Assembly: GCF_947501665.1 (NCBI RefSeq)
Contig: NZ_CANMWS010000023.1
Span: 1 to 64,000 of the forward strand
Reading direction: 5' to 3'
DNA from: an uncultured Shewanella sp.
Lineage (GTDB): Bacteria > Pseudomonadota > Gammaproteobacteria > Enterobacterales > Shewanellaceae
Length of the DNA stretch: 64,000 nucleotides
Positions 8,076-16,343 of this stretch are shown piece by piece. The notes under the pieces are model-generated. The model did no database searches. It was not told the origin of the DNA and worked only from the letters and a program-made list of their open reading frames with translations. A program made the translations under genes and the position numbers. The first letter of the stretch is position 1. Every line of letters begins with the position of its first letter.

Positions 8076-9377
8076 TTATCTGATATCAAAACTTTTTACT
8101 ATTGTATGTAAATGTGATTGTATGTCGAATTTTTCAAAAAACTTTATAAATTCAGTATTTAATTCTATATTAGTCATTTCTTTATATGTCACCTTGTTTA
8201 AATATAGGCATTCCATTTCTATGGGAGATAGGGTATACCGACAAGCCTTAATTGCATAAGGTAACCAAGCATAAATATATTGATTAATCGAGGTGAATAA
8301 CTCTTCACATCCATTTTTGTTTAATATTATTTCATCATTAACAATATCAAAGTTGAATGTGTTACAGACTTTCAATACTTTGTATTTTACCTCGTTAATT
8401 TGATTGGCATCCAAATATCCGATAATAGAAGAGCTCAATTCATTTATGTTAACTCGATTACACTGGCTTATGTAAAGTGCTGTTTTTATTTTTTCCATAT
8501 CAGAAAATAAATACATATTATTGAGTTGAAATCCTACCTCCATAGCTAAAAGATCAATATTCTTCTCTGAGAAAGGAAGTAATGACATTTTCTTTGTATC
8601 GACATAAACTGAGCTTGAATAGCTAAAGATTTGTTTTAATCGTTCAATAATAACGCCAAAAGATAGCGGATTATTTTTAGGCCAACTTCCTTCTTTTCGC
8701 ACTGTAGAATGAAGATCAAAGTCTAATATTTTTGTGTATTGCACCTTTACAATAACCATGTTTTCGTAATCTGCTTTTATCAGGTATTTTAATAGGCCTA
8801 ACTTCATTTTTATAGCATTTCCCGATACTGAAAAAGTACCTTCTGGATAAAGAAAAAAAGATAAATCGTGTTTTTTACATTCACAGATATACTCTTGTAA
8901 CAGTAATTTATCTTGAGTATCCATTTTATCATTTCTTTTTATAAAACTAGAGGAGGCTTTATAAAAGATATTGAGCGGAAAGGTATTTAAATGAGAGGAG
9001 CTAAAAGATAAAATGTAAGATAAACTTGTTCTATGTCTTGAAAATAATTCTGAAATAACGAATGGATCACTATGAGATATATGATTTGAAACAAATATGG
9101 TTGCACTTTGCCTTTGATCCAATACATAAGTTGATTTTTTAGATTCATTAATATCTTTTAATGAGAATGTTTCAAATACTCTATATAATGTTTTTATTAA
9201 GAAAAAAACAAACATATTGCCAGATGGAATTATATCACTTACTTTATGAGTATGATGATGTGATAAACGATGGCGTATTTTTCTCATAGTTGATTGAAAC
9301 TTACAATTTATATCCAGATCATAATGCTGATGCGATTTAATGCTACTTTTTGTATTACTAATATTATCAGTGCTCAT
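8076..9377 (-). CDS. PlsC-like glycerophospholipid-type acyltransferase
   Basis: A 433-residue protein with the two hallmark acyltransferase blocks: NHISHSD near residues 98-104 (the H-x4-D catalytic motif) and FFLYPEGTFS (acyl-acceptor binding). This group moves fatty acyl chains from CoA or ACP onto hydroxyl groups. A histidine cluster (SHHHTH) precedes the domain, and a hydrophobic FVFFLIKTLYRVFETF stretch could anchor it to the membrane. The C-terminal 200 residues match nothing I know. The gene starts 8 bp after the truncated glycosyltransferase, with an AGG ribosome site, so the two are probably one transcript. It could acylate a glycolipid or a product of the ATP-grasp enzyme. Confidence 0.75.
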   Translation of the reverse strand: MSTDNISNTKSSIKSHQHYDLDINCKFQSTMRKIRHRLSHHHTHKVSDIIPSGNMFVFFLIKTLYRVFETFSLKDINESKKSTYVLDQRQSATIFVSNHISHSDPFVISELFSRHRTSLSYILSFSSSHLNTFPLNIFYKASSSFIKRNDKMDTQDKLLLQEYICECKKHDLSFFLYPEGTFSVSGNAIKMKLGLLKYLIKADYENMVIVKVQYTKILDFDLHSTVRKEGSWPKNNPLSFGVIIERLKQIFSYSSSVYVDTKKMSLLPFSEKNIDLLAMEVGFQLNNMYLFSDMEKIKTALYISQCNRVNINELSSSIIGYLDANQINEVKYKVLKVCNTFNFDIVNDEIILNKNGCEELFTSINQYIYAWLPYAIKACRYTLSPIEMECLYLNKVTYKEMTNIELNTEFIKFFEKFDIQSHLHTIVKSFDIR

Positions 9378-9385
9378 AATACAAC

Positions 9386-9727
9386 CTAATTTGATTTATT
9401 TATGTCAAACAAGAAATCTGGTGAGATAATGCAACCACTATCTGAAAATACAGTTGATTCATTATTAGCAGTATTAACGCCAATATTTCTTACCAAGTTG
9501 AGTGAGAAACTGCTTTTAAATTTAGCTCTAAAAAAGATGCTTGAATAAAATTTATCTTTATATTGATGATAACAGTTGACTAAATTTTTACAGTTAAAAT
9601 TATTATCAATGAGCATCACTTCAAATTGATCATTATCATACGATTGTTTAGCATAGCCATACAATATATTAAGGAATAAGTCACTATTGTTGTAATCAGG
9701 AATGATAATACTAAATTTAGCGGTCAT
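9386..9727 (-). CDS. Truncated family 2 glycosyltransferase
   Basis: The start is taken at the ATG at 9727 because GAGGAA lies 8 bases upstream, giving MTAKFSIIIPDYNNSDLFLN. This is a GT-A fold N-terminus with the nucleotide-sugar loop and FSDSGCIISPDFLF, the DxD-equivalent position. It stops at about 113 residues, whereas family members need 230 or more, so the acceptor half is missing. It is either a recent truncation or a gene relic left in front of the acyltransferase. In aryl-polyene-type clusters glycosyltransferase and acyltransferase genes are neighbours or fused, a possible origin. Confidence 0.7.
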   Translation of the reverse strand: MTAKFSIIIPDYNNSDLFLNILYGYAKQSYDNDQFEVMLIDNNFNCKNLVNCYHQYKDKFYSSIFFRAKFKSSFSLNLVRNIGVNTANNESTVFSDSGCIISPDFLFDINKSN

Positions 9728-9742
9728 AATGACTTTCCTCAA

Positions 9743-10091
9743 ATATTATCCATGTACTGTAAACGTTAAAATATTAAAAGTGATTAAAGCTATAGGTTAA
9801 TAGTTGTTTTACATAAAATCATGAGGCGTAAGTATGAAATTTCACCTAGCTGTACAGGTATAATTTATGCCCAACCTAGTCCTTTTGCACTAGTTCGTTT
9901 AAGGCTAGGTTTCTTTGGCTTCCTTAAAGTCAAAACAGACTTGACTCATTGGGAGCGTCCATATATGTCTTAGTTGTTTGTTTAGCCAGCCAGCACCAAC
10001 ATGGTAATATCACTTTCTGCCTACATGCCGCTTAGCTTAGAGAGCATCTTATTTTCAATCTATTACCAACAGGTAATCATAGGCGTCTTGA
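9743..10091. other. Intergenic region with IS-like remnant
   Basis: About 350 bp upstream of the acyltransferase cluster. It should contain the cluster promoter. It also contains a third copy of the TTGGGAGCGTCCAT motif (9949-9962). On the minus strand directly next to it is a short protein-like run, MSQVCFDFKEAKE, continuing after a one-base frame change as PSLKRTSAKGLGWA and a stop. I read this as a decayed transposon gene. Confidence 0.4.
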
Positions 10092-10643
10092 TTATTTTTG
10101 GGCTTTGTAACCTGTAGGGACTTTTTCTTCTGGGCTACGGTTATCGTCATATTCAATACCTTGATATTGACCGCTATGACCCGTTATTACACTTTTACCA
10201 CTATCCAACCATTCAGCCACTTTTTCAACTTCATCTAGTATTTGAGGGGAATAATCCTCTACTGTTTCATTGTAATAATCAGGGCAAACTATACCAAGGC
10301 CATATCCCATACCTAGGTTATCCATGAAGTCAAAACCATCACAATATAGCTGATAACGCTACTTAATATACAGTTGAACATCATTTGGCTTTTCAATTAT
10401 TTTTTGCAGTATATTGCGAATTTTCCATTCATAATATTTACCTATTGAAAAATAATTGGAAAGCACTTTCTCTGCCTCATAAAGAGCCCCAGGTGTTGTA
10501 TAACTGATAGTAATGAGTGCGAGATAATCATCAGGGTGTAATGTTTCTTCAAGCGTTGACTCACAGTACACCCACCTCTCAAATACTGATAATTCAATTT
10601 CATGAGCAACTAACTTAAAAAAGACTAACGCTACAGGATCCAC
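10092..10643 (-). pseudogene. Immunity-like gene, copy B, cut by in-frame TAG
   Basis: A second copy of the gene at 3003-3551. A GTG start at 10643 opens a 184-codon frame interrupted by TAG at 10361-10359 (codon 95), where copy A has CAG. Conversely copy A's TAG aligns with CTG here. The halves (94 and 77 aa) keep the same conserved blocks, FERWVYCESTLEETLHPDDY and DNLGMGYGLGIVCPDYYNE. Differences between copies are mostly conservative, so both were probably functional after duplication. As in copy A, the second-half Met lacks a ribosome site. Confidence 0.6.
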
Positions 10644-10767
10644 AGCACTCTCTTATTCGACTAACAGTTTATTCAACAGCAGCAGGATAATCTTCCAGTC
10701 TGCCAATTTTTAAAACAGTTTTTTAAAACAAATAATTAAGCTGGAGTACACAGCTAACCCATTGTTG
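10092..10767 (-). repeat. Long direct repeat, copy B (about 675 bp)
   Basis: Matches 3003-3666 over the gene and its upstream DNA with scattered substitutions and a few small indels. See copy A. Confidence 0.75.
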
Positions 10768-11268
10768 ATCAGTGTGAATTCTAATCAGCCAACAAAACAC
10801 CCTCAAATGTTACTCATGTAAACAAATTATTTATAACTAATAAAAAACGGAAAAACAAGCGTAAATCCATGATCTTTCTCACAGTGATTGAATGACTCTA
10901 TTACCTTTTTTTAGCCTTTTTAGCCTTGAACAAAATACAGGTAGCTATTTCAGAGTTGATTAATAAATCACAGACCGTTCGAAGAAATCCACTGGCTTTC
11001 TCTTTGCTTTTGATTTTTTTCTTTTGTTCTTAACACCCCGTGTAGATGCACCTGCTAGTTTCGGTTTCAAGGATGAAACCGTAAAGCGGCCATGGATGGC
11101 TTCACAGCATCTCGCAGGGGCATCTGCACAAAAGCCTGCGGCAGCAATTGAATCAAATATAGCTAGACGCTATTCTAGGCTCTCCCACTGTGAGTGTGAA
11201 ACTCACGACCTTAGCCTCACCGCAGGTGAAAAGAAAAAATTCGTGCCCTGTTCACACTAAACAGCCCC
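10644..11268. other. Gene-free 625-bp stretch
   Basis: Contains the leader of repeat copy B, then about 250 bp of AT-rich DNA with no gene, then the structured element at 11030-11235. A 78-codon frame through that element lacks a ribosome site and family resemblance, so I do not call it a gene. Confidence 0.5.
11030..11235. ncRNA. Highly structured non-coding element
   Basis: Nested inverted repeats: GATGCACCTGC (11046-11056) pairs with GCAGGGGCATC (11116-11126), enclosing the hairpin GGTTTC-AAGGAT-GAAACC (about 11062-11079). A further hairpin, GTGAGTGTGAAACTCAC, follows near 11190-11206. It lies downstream of the aldehyde dehydrogenase operon. It could be an interspersed chromosomal repeat, a structured RNA or a terminator. 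Strand and role are unknown. Confidence 0.35.
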
Positions 11269-12876
11269 TTACTCTCCGCGTTTTTTCTGAGAAAATGACT
11301 CAAGTTTCAAGCCCACTTTGGCAAAGTCCAGCCAACGCTTAAGCCCTTTACCGTACATAGCAGACATTAACTTATCAAATAACTGGTATTTCTGCCGCGT
11401 ATAGGGATACCAATTGGCCTCGATATTGTTACTCTGTTTGTCGATAATAATGGCTTTTGAGTAGGTCATGCCCAACAAGCCCTCAGCCCCTTTAACGCGG
11501 CCAAAACCACTTTGCTTAATGCCGCCAAAAGGCAAATTAGGGTTACCTTCGGAGAGCATGACATTATTGATTGACACCGCCCCCACCTCCAGCTGAGCCG
11601 CTATGCGCTGAGCCCTAGTGACATCACGGCTCCACACACTGGCACTTAAACCAAATTCACTGCGATTACAACGCTCAACAAGTTCATCCTCATCATCAAA
11701 GCGATGCAAGGTCATCACAGGACCAAAGGTTTCACTGTGCATCACACTCATTTCGTCACTTGCATCTTCAATGAGTGTGGGAGGATAAAATGCTTGCTCA
11801 GCTTCTGTGAGAGTTTCAGTAATCGTCCCGTTGTCAGCCTTTGATGCGACAAAAGCCTTTGCACCTGAAGCGCGTGCATCATTGACTTGATTATCGATGA
11901 TCTGCCGCTGAAAATCCGCCGTAATGGCCCCCAAGTCCGCATCGCCTTGATCGCCATTATTTTGGATCAATGTCGCCAATTGGGCTTTGAGCTTGTCAAC
12001 AAAAGTGCTATAAATCGACCCATGAATATACACAGCTTCAACGGACGTGCAAGACTGGCCCGCATTAGTGAGCCCGCCCCACAAACAACCTGCTACTGTG
12101 CGATTAAGATCCACATCATCAAACACTATCATGGCATCTTTGCCGCCTAATTCTAATTCAACGGGGATCAATAATGGCGCCGCTTGAGCCAATATTTTTT
12201 TACCCGTATTCGCGCTGCCCGTAAACATGATTTTATTGGGCTTCATGGCTATCATGCGCTGGGCCGTATCGCCACTGCCATAGAAAATTTGCACGCAATC
12301 ATGAAATAAAGGCGCAGCTAACATCAGATCTTCAATTAATCCGCTTAATGGGGTCACTTCTGAAGGTTTTAACAGCACAGCATTACCCGCCATTAGCGCG
12401 GCTAACACTGTGGTAAAACTAATATGAAACGGGTAGTTCCAAGGGGAAATGACCGCCACCACACCGACAGGACAATGGCTTATCTGGGATTTTTTGCCCA
12501 TCAAACTAATAGGGGTTGCTACTTTCTCATTGGCGAGCACCTTATGTGCATGGCCACAAAGCCAATCAGCATAATCAATCACCCCCATAATTTCAGCAAG
12601 TTGTGCATCGGTGCGGCATTTTCCCGTCTCTGCTGTGACTTGATTAATAATGGTTTCTCGTTTTGAAAACAAGCGCTGACGTATGGCTTTAATGCCTTCA
12701 ATACGCTGCTGCACGCTACTCTTTGCTAAGCGTTTTTGGGCTAATCGAGCCGCGCTCACTTGCTGCTCTAACTGAGCTTGGGCAATCTCAACGGTCTTAC
12801 TCTTTGTCAATGTGTCTATTTTGTTCATCTCTATCGTGCTATTTGGGGCTTTATTTTGGGCCATCGTGGCATTCAT
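11269..12876 (-). CDS. NAD(P)-dependent aldehyde dehydrogenase
   Basis: Oxidises an aldehyde to a carboxylate. It has ISPWNYPF (cofactor entry), GNAVLLKPSEVTP, FTGSANTGKKI, the general-base glutamate in ELGGKDA (about 242) and the catalytic cysteine in NAGQSCTS (about 276). At about 535 residues with a hydrophobic-basic C-terminus it resembles the class 3 / coniferyl-type group, some of which are membrane-associated. ATG 12876 is chosen because AAGGGA lies six bases upstream. It is the last gene of the fadL operon and would receive the aldehyde made by the GMC oxidase two genes upstream. Confidence 0.9.
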   Translation of the reverse strand: MNATMAQNKAPNSTIEMNKIDTLTKSKTVEIAQAQLEQQVSAARLAQKRLAKSSVQQRIEGIKAIRQRLFSKRETIINQVTAETGKCRTDAQLAEIMGVIDYADWLCGHAHKVLANEKVATPISLMGKKSQISHCPVGVVAVISPWNYPFHISFTTVLAALMAGNAVLLKPSEVTPLSGLIEDLMLAAPLFHDCVQIFYGSGDTAQRMIAMKPNKIMFTGSANTGKKILAQAAPLLIPVELELGGKDAMIVFDDVDLNRTVAGCLWGGLTNAGQSCTSVEAVYIHGSIYSTFVDKLKAQLATLIQNNGDQGDADLGAITADFQRQIIDNQVNDARASGAKAFVASKADNGTITETLTEAEQAFYPPTLIEDASDEMSVMHSETFGPVMTLHRFDDEDELVERCNRSEFGLSASVWSRDVTRAQRIAAQLEVGAVSINNVMLSEGNPNLPFGGIKQSGFGRVKGAEGLLGMTYSKAIIIDKQSNNIEANWYPYTRQKYQLFDKLMSAMYGKGLKRWLDFAKVGLKLESFSQKKRGE

Positions 12877-12987
12877 AACCAATCCCTTTTATCGATTGGG
12901 AGCCTGATTGGCTCGCCGTTTTATTCATCTGATCTGCGTTCATTCATACACATTCATACACATAGGCTAAACATGGGTAGCATCAGC

Positions 12988-13461
12988 TTATGGTTTATCG
13001 GCATCAAGGGGCTGACACACTAATTGATAACCCATTTGTTGATGCACATTCGGTGTTTGACTTAATCCATTATTTAAGCCTGAGTAATAAAGGCTAAACA
13101 CGACGCCTCGAAGGCCTAAATCCAGTAAACGCCACTGGGCTTTCCACCCATCACGCCCACGCGCAAGCACGCCAATCGGCGCCTTCATAACACAGGCAGG
13201 GAAAATAGGGGCCGATGACACTTTGCTGGCATAATGCAATATTCCCCTTAGCCAGCCTATAGGTAACACACTAAAAACACGTAAAATGAATAATAAGTCT
13301 GCTCTGTCTTTTGCAGCGGTCGCGATTAAAATTTCATCCACATGGTTAATGCAGTCGGTATCTGAAAACCGTGGCATCTGTGCTGTCCCCGGTAATAACA
13401 CATCCCCTAATCGCATTAACCCTTGATATGCTCTTGGTGTTAAATATTTTGAATAGATCAT
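12988..13461 (-). CDS. Small dehydrogenase-associated protein (gluconate DH subunit 3-like)
   Basis: A 157-residue protein lying 25 bp after the GMC gene and before the aldehyde dehydrogenase. The N-terminal YLTPRAYQGLMRLGDVLLPG, helical and rich in Leu/Ile, is the kind of sequence found in small partner subunits of GMC dehydrogenases. The WGMC-adjacent position supports a subunit role. No catalytic motif is visible. The assignment rests on context and general resemblance, not a specific motif. Confidence 0.5.
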   Translation of the reverse strand: MIYSKYLTPRAYQGLMRLGDVLLPGTAQMPRFSDTDCINHVDEILIATAAKDRADLLFILRVFSVLPIGWLRGILHYASKVSSAPIFPACVMKAPIGVLARGRDGWKAQWRLLDLGLRGVVFSLYYSGLNNGLSQTPNVHQQMGYQLVCQPLDADKP

Positions 13462-13486
13462 TTTAAACCTTCACTCATATTCACGT

Positions 13487-15040
13487 TTAAATGCACTCAT
13501 CCTTGCTGAGACTGACTCGTTTAGATTCAAATTTTTTCATGGCTTGAGTTTCTTTTTGTCGCTTTTTCGGCACGTTAAGCGACTGATAACCTTCTTTACC
13601 TAAGTATTGTTTTAATAAACCTTCACTGGCTTTATGGGCCATGGCCATAATCGTCAAACTGGGATTAATGCCAGGGGCATTGGGGAAAATAGCAGAATCG
13701 GCAATACTGAGTCTGTGGTACCCCCAAACACCAAACTCGCTATTGACCACACTGGTCTCTTGACTGTCTCCCATGGCGCATCCTCCCATTAAATGCAAAC
13801 CAAAGGAGAAAGGTGACTTCAACACAGATTTCGCCTTGAGGGCATCAAAAATGCCATCCACCGCAGTTAACCCTGCTTGAATACGTTGCAGATCTTCTTG
13901 CTGCAAGCGTTTATCAATCACTAATTGCCCTTTGTTATTCAACAAAATCTGCCCTGCTGTGGCGTCTCTCACCGCCACTTCTATGCAGGCCATTTTGCGA
14001 TAGTCTTGCATAAAATCTTGATGATCACGGCCAAAACCAGGTTTGAGCATGCCAATGGCTATCGGGCCTGCAAAGACGTTTTCTAATTTAAAACCTTGCC
14101 GTCTAAAATTGGGATCATCAGATTTAACACTTTGAAATGTGCCTTTATGGGCATCAATAATGTCATCAAACACACCAATATTCATACGCTGAGGATGACA
14201 AGTAAACCCTTGACCTAAAGCCGGTAATGACGATAAAAAACCAGATTTTAATAACAGCTCAGTCGTGCCAATGGCCCCCGCGGCTAAAATGCAATGACGC
14301 GCACGCACGCTTTGAGCTTGACCTTGTTGATGGCCATAAATAGACACAAAATGTTGACCGTGGATCACTTGAGCCACATGAAAATCAGTCAATATTTGCA
14401 GCCCTTGTACTTTGGCTTTTTGCAAAAAGGTCACTGGCATACTTTGCTTAGCATCCCGTACACAACCGCCTAAACATTGCATGCAGTCATTAGCTTGACC
14501 GGTTTGATGATTGTGCCCACATTGAGATTGCCCTCGCCTAAGTGGCGCCCATTTCATGCCACATTGATCTAACCCTTGCATAAAAAGCTGTGCATTGGGT
14601 TGATGCTCATCTTGAGTGAAATGATGCAAAGCAAGGTGTGACTCTACTTCATCGTAATGCAGCTCCAGTGCGGTTAAATCATGCCAATTGATCTTAGATT
14701 GTGACCGCCAGTCATTTAATGCCAAGGCATCAAACCTGTCTAACAAACATTGGTTCACGACACTGCCACCGCCAAGGACTTTTCCCCTGAGAAAAAGCAA
14801 TTGAGCATCTTTTGACATATCCATGCCGCCATTCCACATTAATTGACTGTTGGCATGTAGCTCATTACTAGGGTAAGTCTGTTTATTAAACGCTTTTCCG
14901 GCTTCAATCATCACACAACGAGCACCCGCCTTTGTTAAATAATGGGCTAACACACTGCCCGATGGCCCCGATCCAACAATGGCAAAGTCATAGGTCAAAT
15001 CACAAGTTAAATCATAATTAAAATCAAAGCTTTCCTGCAT
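13487..15040 (-). CDS. GMC family FAD-dependent alcohol oxidoreductase
   Basis: A 517-residue flavoprotein with FAD motif AIVGSGPSGSVLAHYLTKAG near the N-terminus and EAG strand end. The C-terminal block HLMGGCAMGDS and NAPGINPSLTIMAMA supplies the catalytic His/Asn pair. No signal peptide. A cysteine/histidine cluster, CGHNHQTGQANDCMQCLGGC (about residues 170-190), is characteristic of long-chain or bulky alcohol-oxidising members and may bind metal. Its products would feed the aldehyde dehydrogenase in the same operon. A FadL porin gene upstream points to a hydrophobic alcohol. Confidence 0.85.
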   Translation of the reverse strand: MQESFDFNYDLTCDLTYDFAIVGSGPSGSVLAHYLTKAGARCVMIEAGKAFNKQTYPSNELHANSQLMWNGGMDMSKDAQLLFLRGKVLGGGSVVNQCLLDRFDALALNDWRSQSKINWHDLTALELHYDEVESHLALHHFTQDEHQPNAQLFMQGLDQCGMKWAPLRRGQSQCGHNHQTGQANDCMQCLGGCVRDAKQSMPVTFLQKAKVQGLQILTDFHVAQVIHGQHFVSIYGHQQGQAQSVRARHCILAAGAIGTTELLLKSGFLSSLPALGQGFTCHPQRMNIGVFDDIIDAHKGTFQSVKSDDPNFRRQGFKLENVFAGPIAIGMLKPGFGRDHQDFMQDYRKMACIEVAVRDATAGQILLNNKGQLVIDKRLQQEDLQRIQAGLTAVDGIFDALKAKSVLKSPFSFGLHLMGGCAMGDSQETSVVNSEFGVWGYHRLSIADSAIFPNAPGINPSLTIMAMAHKASEGLLKQYLGKEGYQSLNVPKKRQKETQAMKKFESKRVSLSKDECI

Positions 15041-15090
15041 CGACTGCTCTCCAATTTATCCTTATTGGGCACTGATAGAATAGGAATACA

Positions 15091-16335
15091 TTACAAAAAA
15101 CACATTCCTGCTCCCCGATAGGTTTGAAAATGCTGCTCAATGGCCCCATTGCGAATACCATAGAGCGTGGTAAACCGCTCACTTATCTCGCCTGCTTTCC
15201 CGTGGCGAAAAAACACACTGTCACCTAAGGACAAGGCTATCTTTTTTGAAACATCAGCTTGATAACATAAAGGCGTTTGCACTTCCCCTGCCCCTTCATT
15301 GGCGTCCAGTGACAAGCCTTTTGGTAAATGCGGAACAGGTAACCTCAGTTTATCTGCAGCGCCTGAGGCTACATAGCCACCACCTGCGCATGTCACTCGA
15401 CTCGATTGAGGTTGCCTCACCACTTCAAGCGCAAATCCCGCAGCAGGAGACAAAGACAAATGGTCATAATAGTCAAACAAATGGGGACAGAAAAAGCCTG
15501 AGCCTATGGTCATTTCAGTCACACTGGGATCTTGTGAAGTAGACAATAATGAGCCCGTACCACCGCCATTGACAAAGTCGAGTTGTGCACCCGCTTGCGT
15601 TAACGCTGTGACCACCTCTTGCCGACGCTTAGCCACTTTGGGAATGCTGACGCGTTTTAACCAGCGCACCGCAACACTTTTACAATATTGCCCCGGCACG
15701 CGATCCCCTAAACCTGCAATTTGCGCCTCATACCCCATCACACCGATGAGATGAACCCCATTTTTATGTTTAATGTGTTGGTATAACGATAAGGCGTTTT
15801 CCACACTATTAATGGGAGAACGATGGACACCAAAGTGCAAGCCTGGCAAAGATAAAGACACATCTATATCCATACACACCGAAAAGCACATTCCAGACGC
15901 TTGGGCTATTTCATCAAGAAGCAGCACATGTTCAAGCGCATCCACCATGAGCACAATACGCCGCCCTTTTTTCACCCAAGGTACCAAGGAAGCAATGGCC
16001 GCTTTTTGCATAGACGGATACGCCACTAATAAATCGTCCAATCCATGCTCAGCTAAAAATGCCGCCTCATTGGGATGAAAACACATCACCCCTTGTAATT
16101 TGTCTGTGTTAGTCAACAGATAATGCAACATAGGGACACTGCGAATGGATTTAGACGCAATGCGCACTGACTTATCCTTCGCAAGCACCAACAATGCCAC
16201 AATATTCTCATCCAGCTTATTCAAATCCACATAAGCCAAAGGTAAAGCCGCCTCATTCAGCGCTTGACGGTAATCCGTCAAGTCACTATTTTGTGAGGCG
16301 TTAAGCGGCTTAGCCGAAAACCGCTCCGCTTTCAT
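15091..16335 (-). CDS. PLP-dependent amino acid aldolase/deaminase (D-threonine aldolase-like)
   Basis: A fold-type III PLP enzyme of about 414 residues: an alanine-racemase-like N-terminal barrel with the Schiff-base lysine in RIASKSIRS (about residue 62), then a D-serine dehydratase-like C-terminal domain with FFRHGKAGEISERF, the metal-site region. The family cleaves or dehydrates beta-hydroxy amino acids. The ATG at 16335 is preferred to the upstream TTG because it falls 8 bases after the fadL stop, suggesting coupled translation. In this operon it hints that the imported substrate carries an amino and a hydroxyl group. That is inference. Confidence 0.75.
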   Translation of the reverse strand: MKAERFSAKPLNASQNSDLTDYRQALNEAALPLAYVDLNKLDENIVALLVLAKDKSVRIASKSIRSVPMLHYLLTNTDKLQGVMCFHPNEAAFLAEHGLDDLLVAYPSMQKAAIASLVPWVKKGRRIVLMVDALEHVLLLDEIAQASGMCFSVCMDIDVSLSLPGLHFGVHRSPINSVENALSLYQHIKHKNGVHLIGVMGYEAQIAGLGDRVPGQYCKSVAVRWLKRVSIPKVAKRRQEVVTALTQAGAQLDFVNGGGTGSLLSTSQDPSVTEMTIGSGFFCPHLFDYYDHLSLSPAAGFALEVVRQPQSSRVTCAGGGYVASGAADKLRLPVPHLPKGLSLDANEGAGEVQTPLCYQADVSKKIALSLGDSVFFRHGKAGEISERFTTLYGIRNGAIEQHFQTYRGAGMCFL

Positions 16336-16343
16336 CACTCGAG

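Noticed and set aside
8032..8259. 75-codon plus-strand frame
   Set aside because: Antisense to the acyltransferase C-terminus with no ribosome site.
3003..10643. Pyrrolysine use at the TAG codons
   Set aside because: No pyrrolysine genes are visible and the organism type does not use it; parallel nonsense mutations or ordinary readthrough are simpler.
11024..11260. 78-codon plus-strand frame as a gene
   Set aside because: It runs through nested stem-loops, lacks a ribosome site and resembles no protein family.
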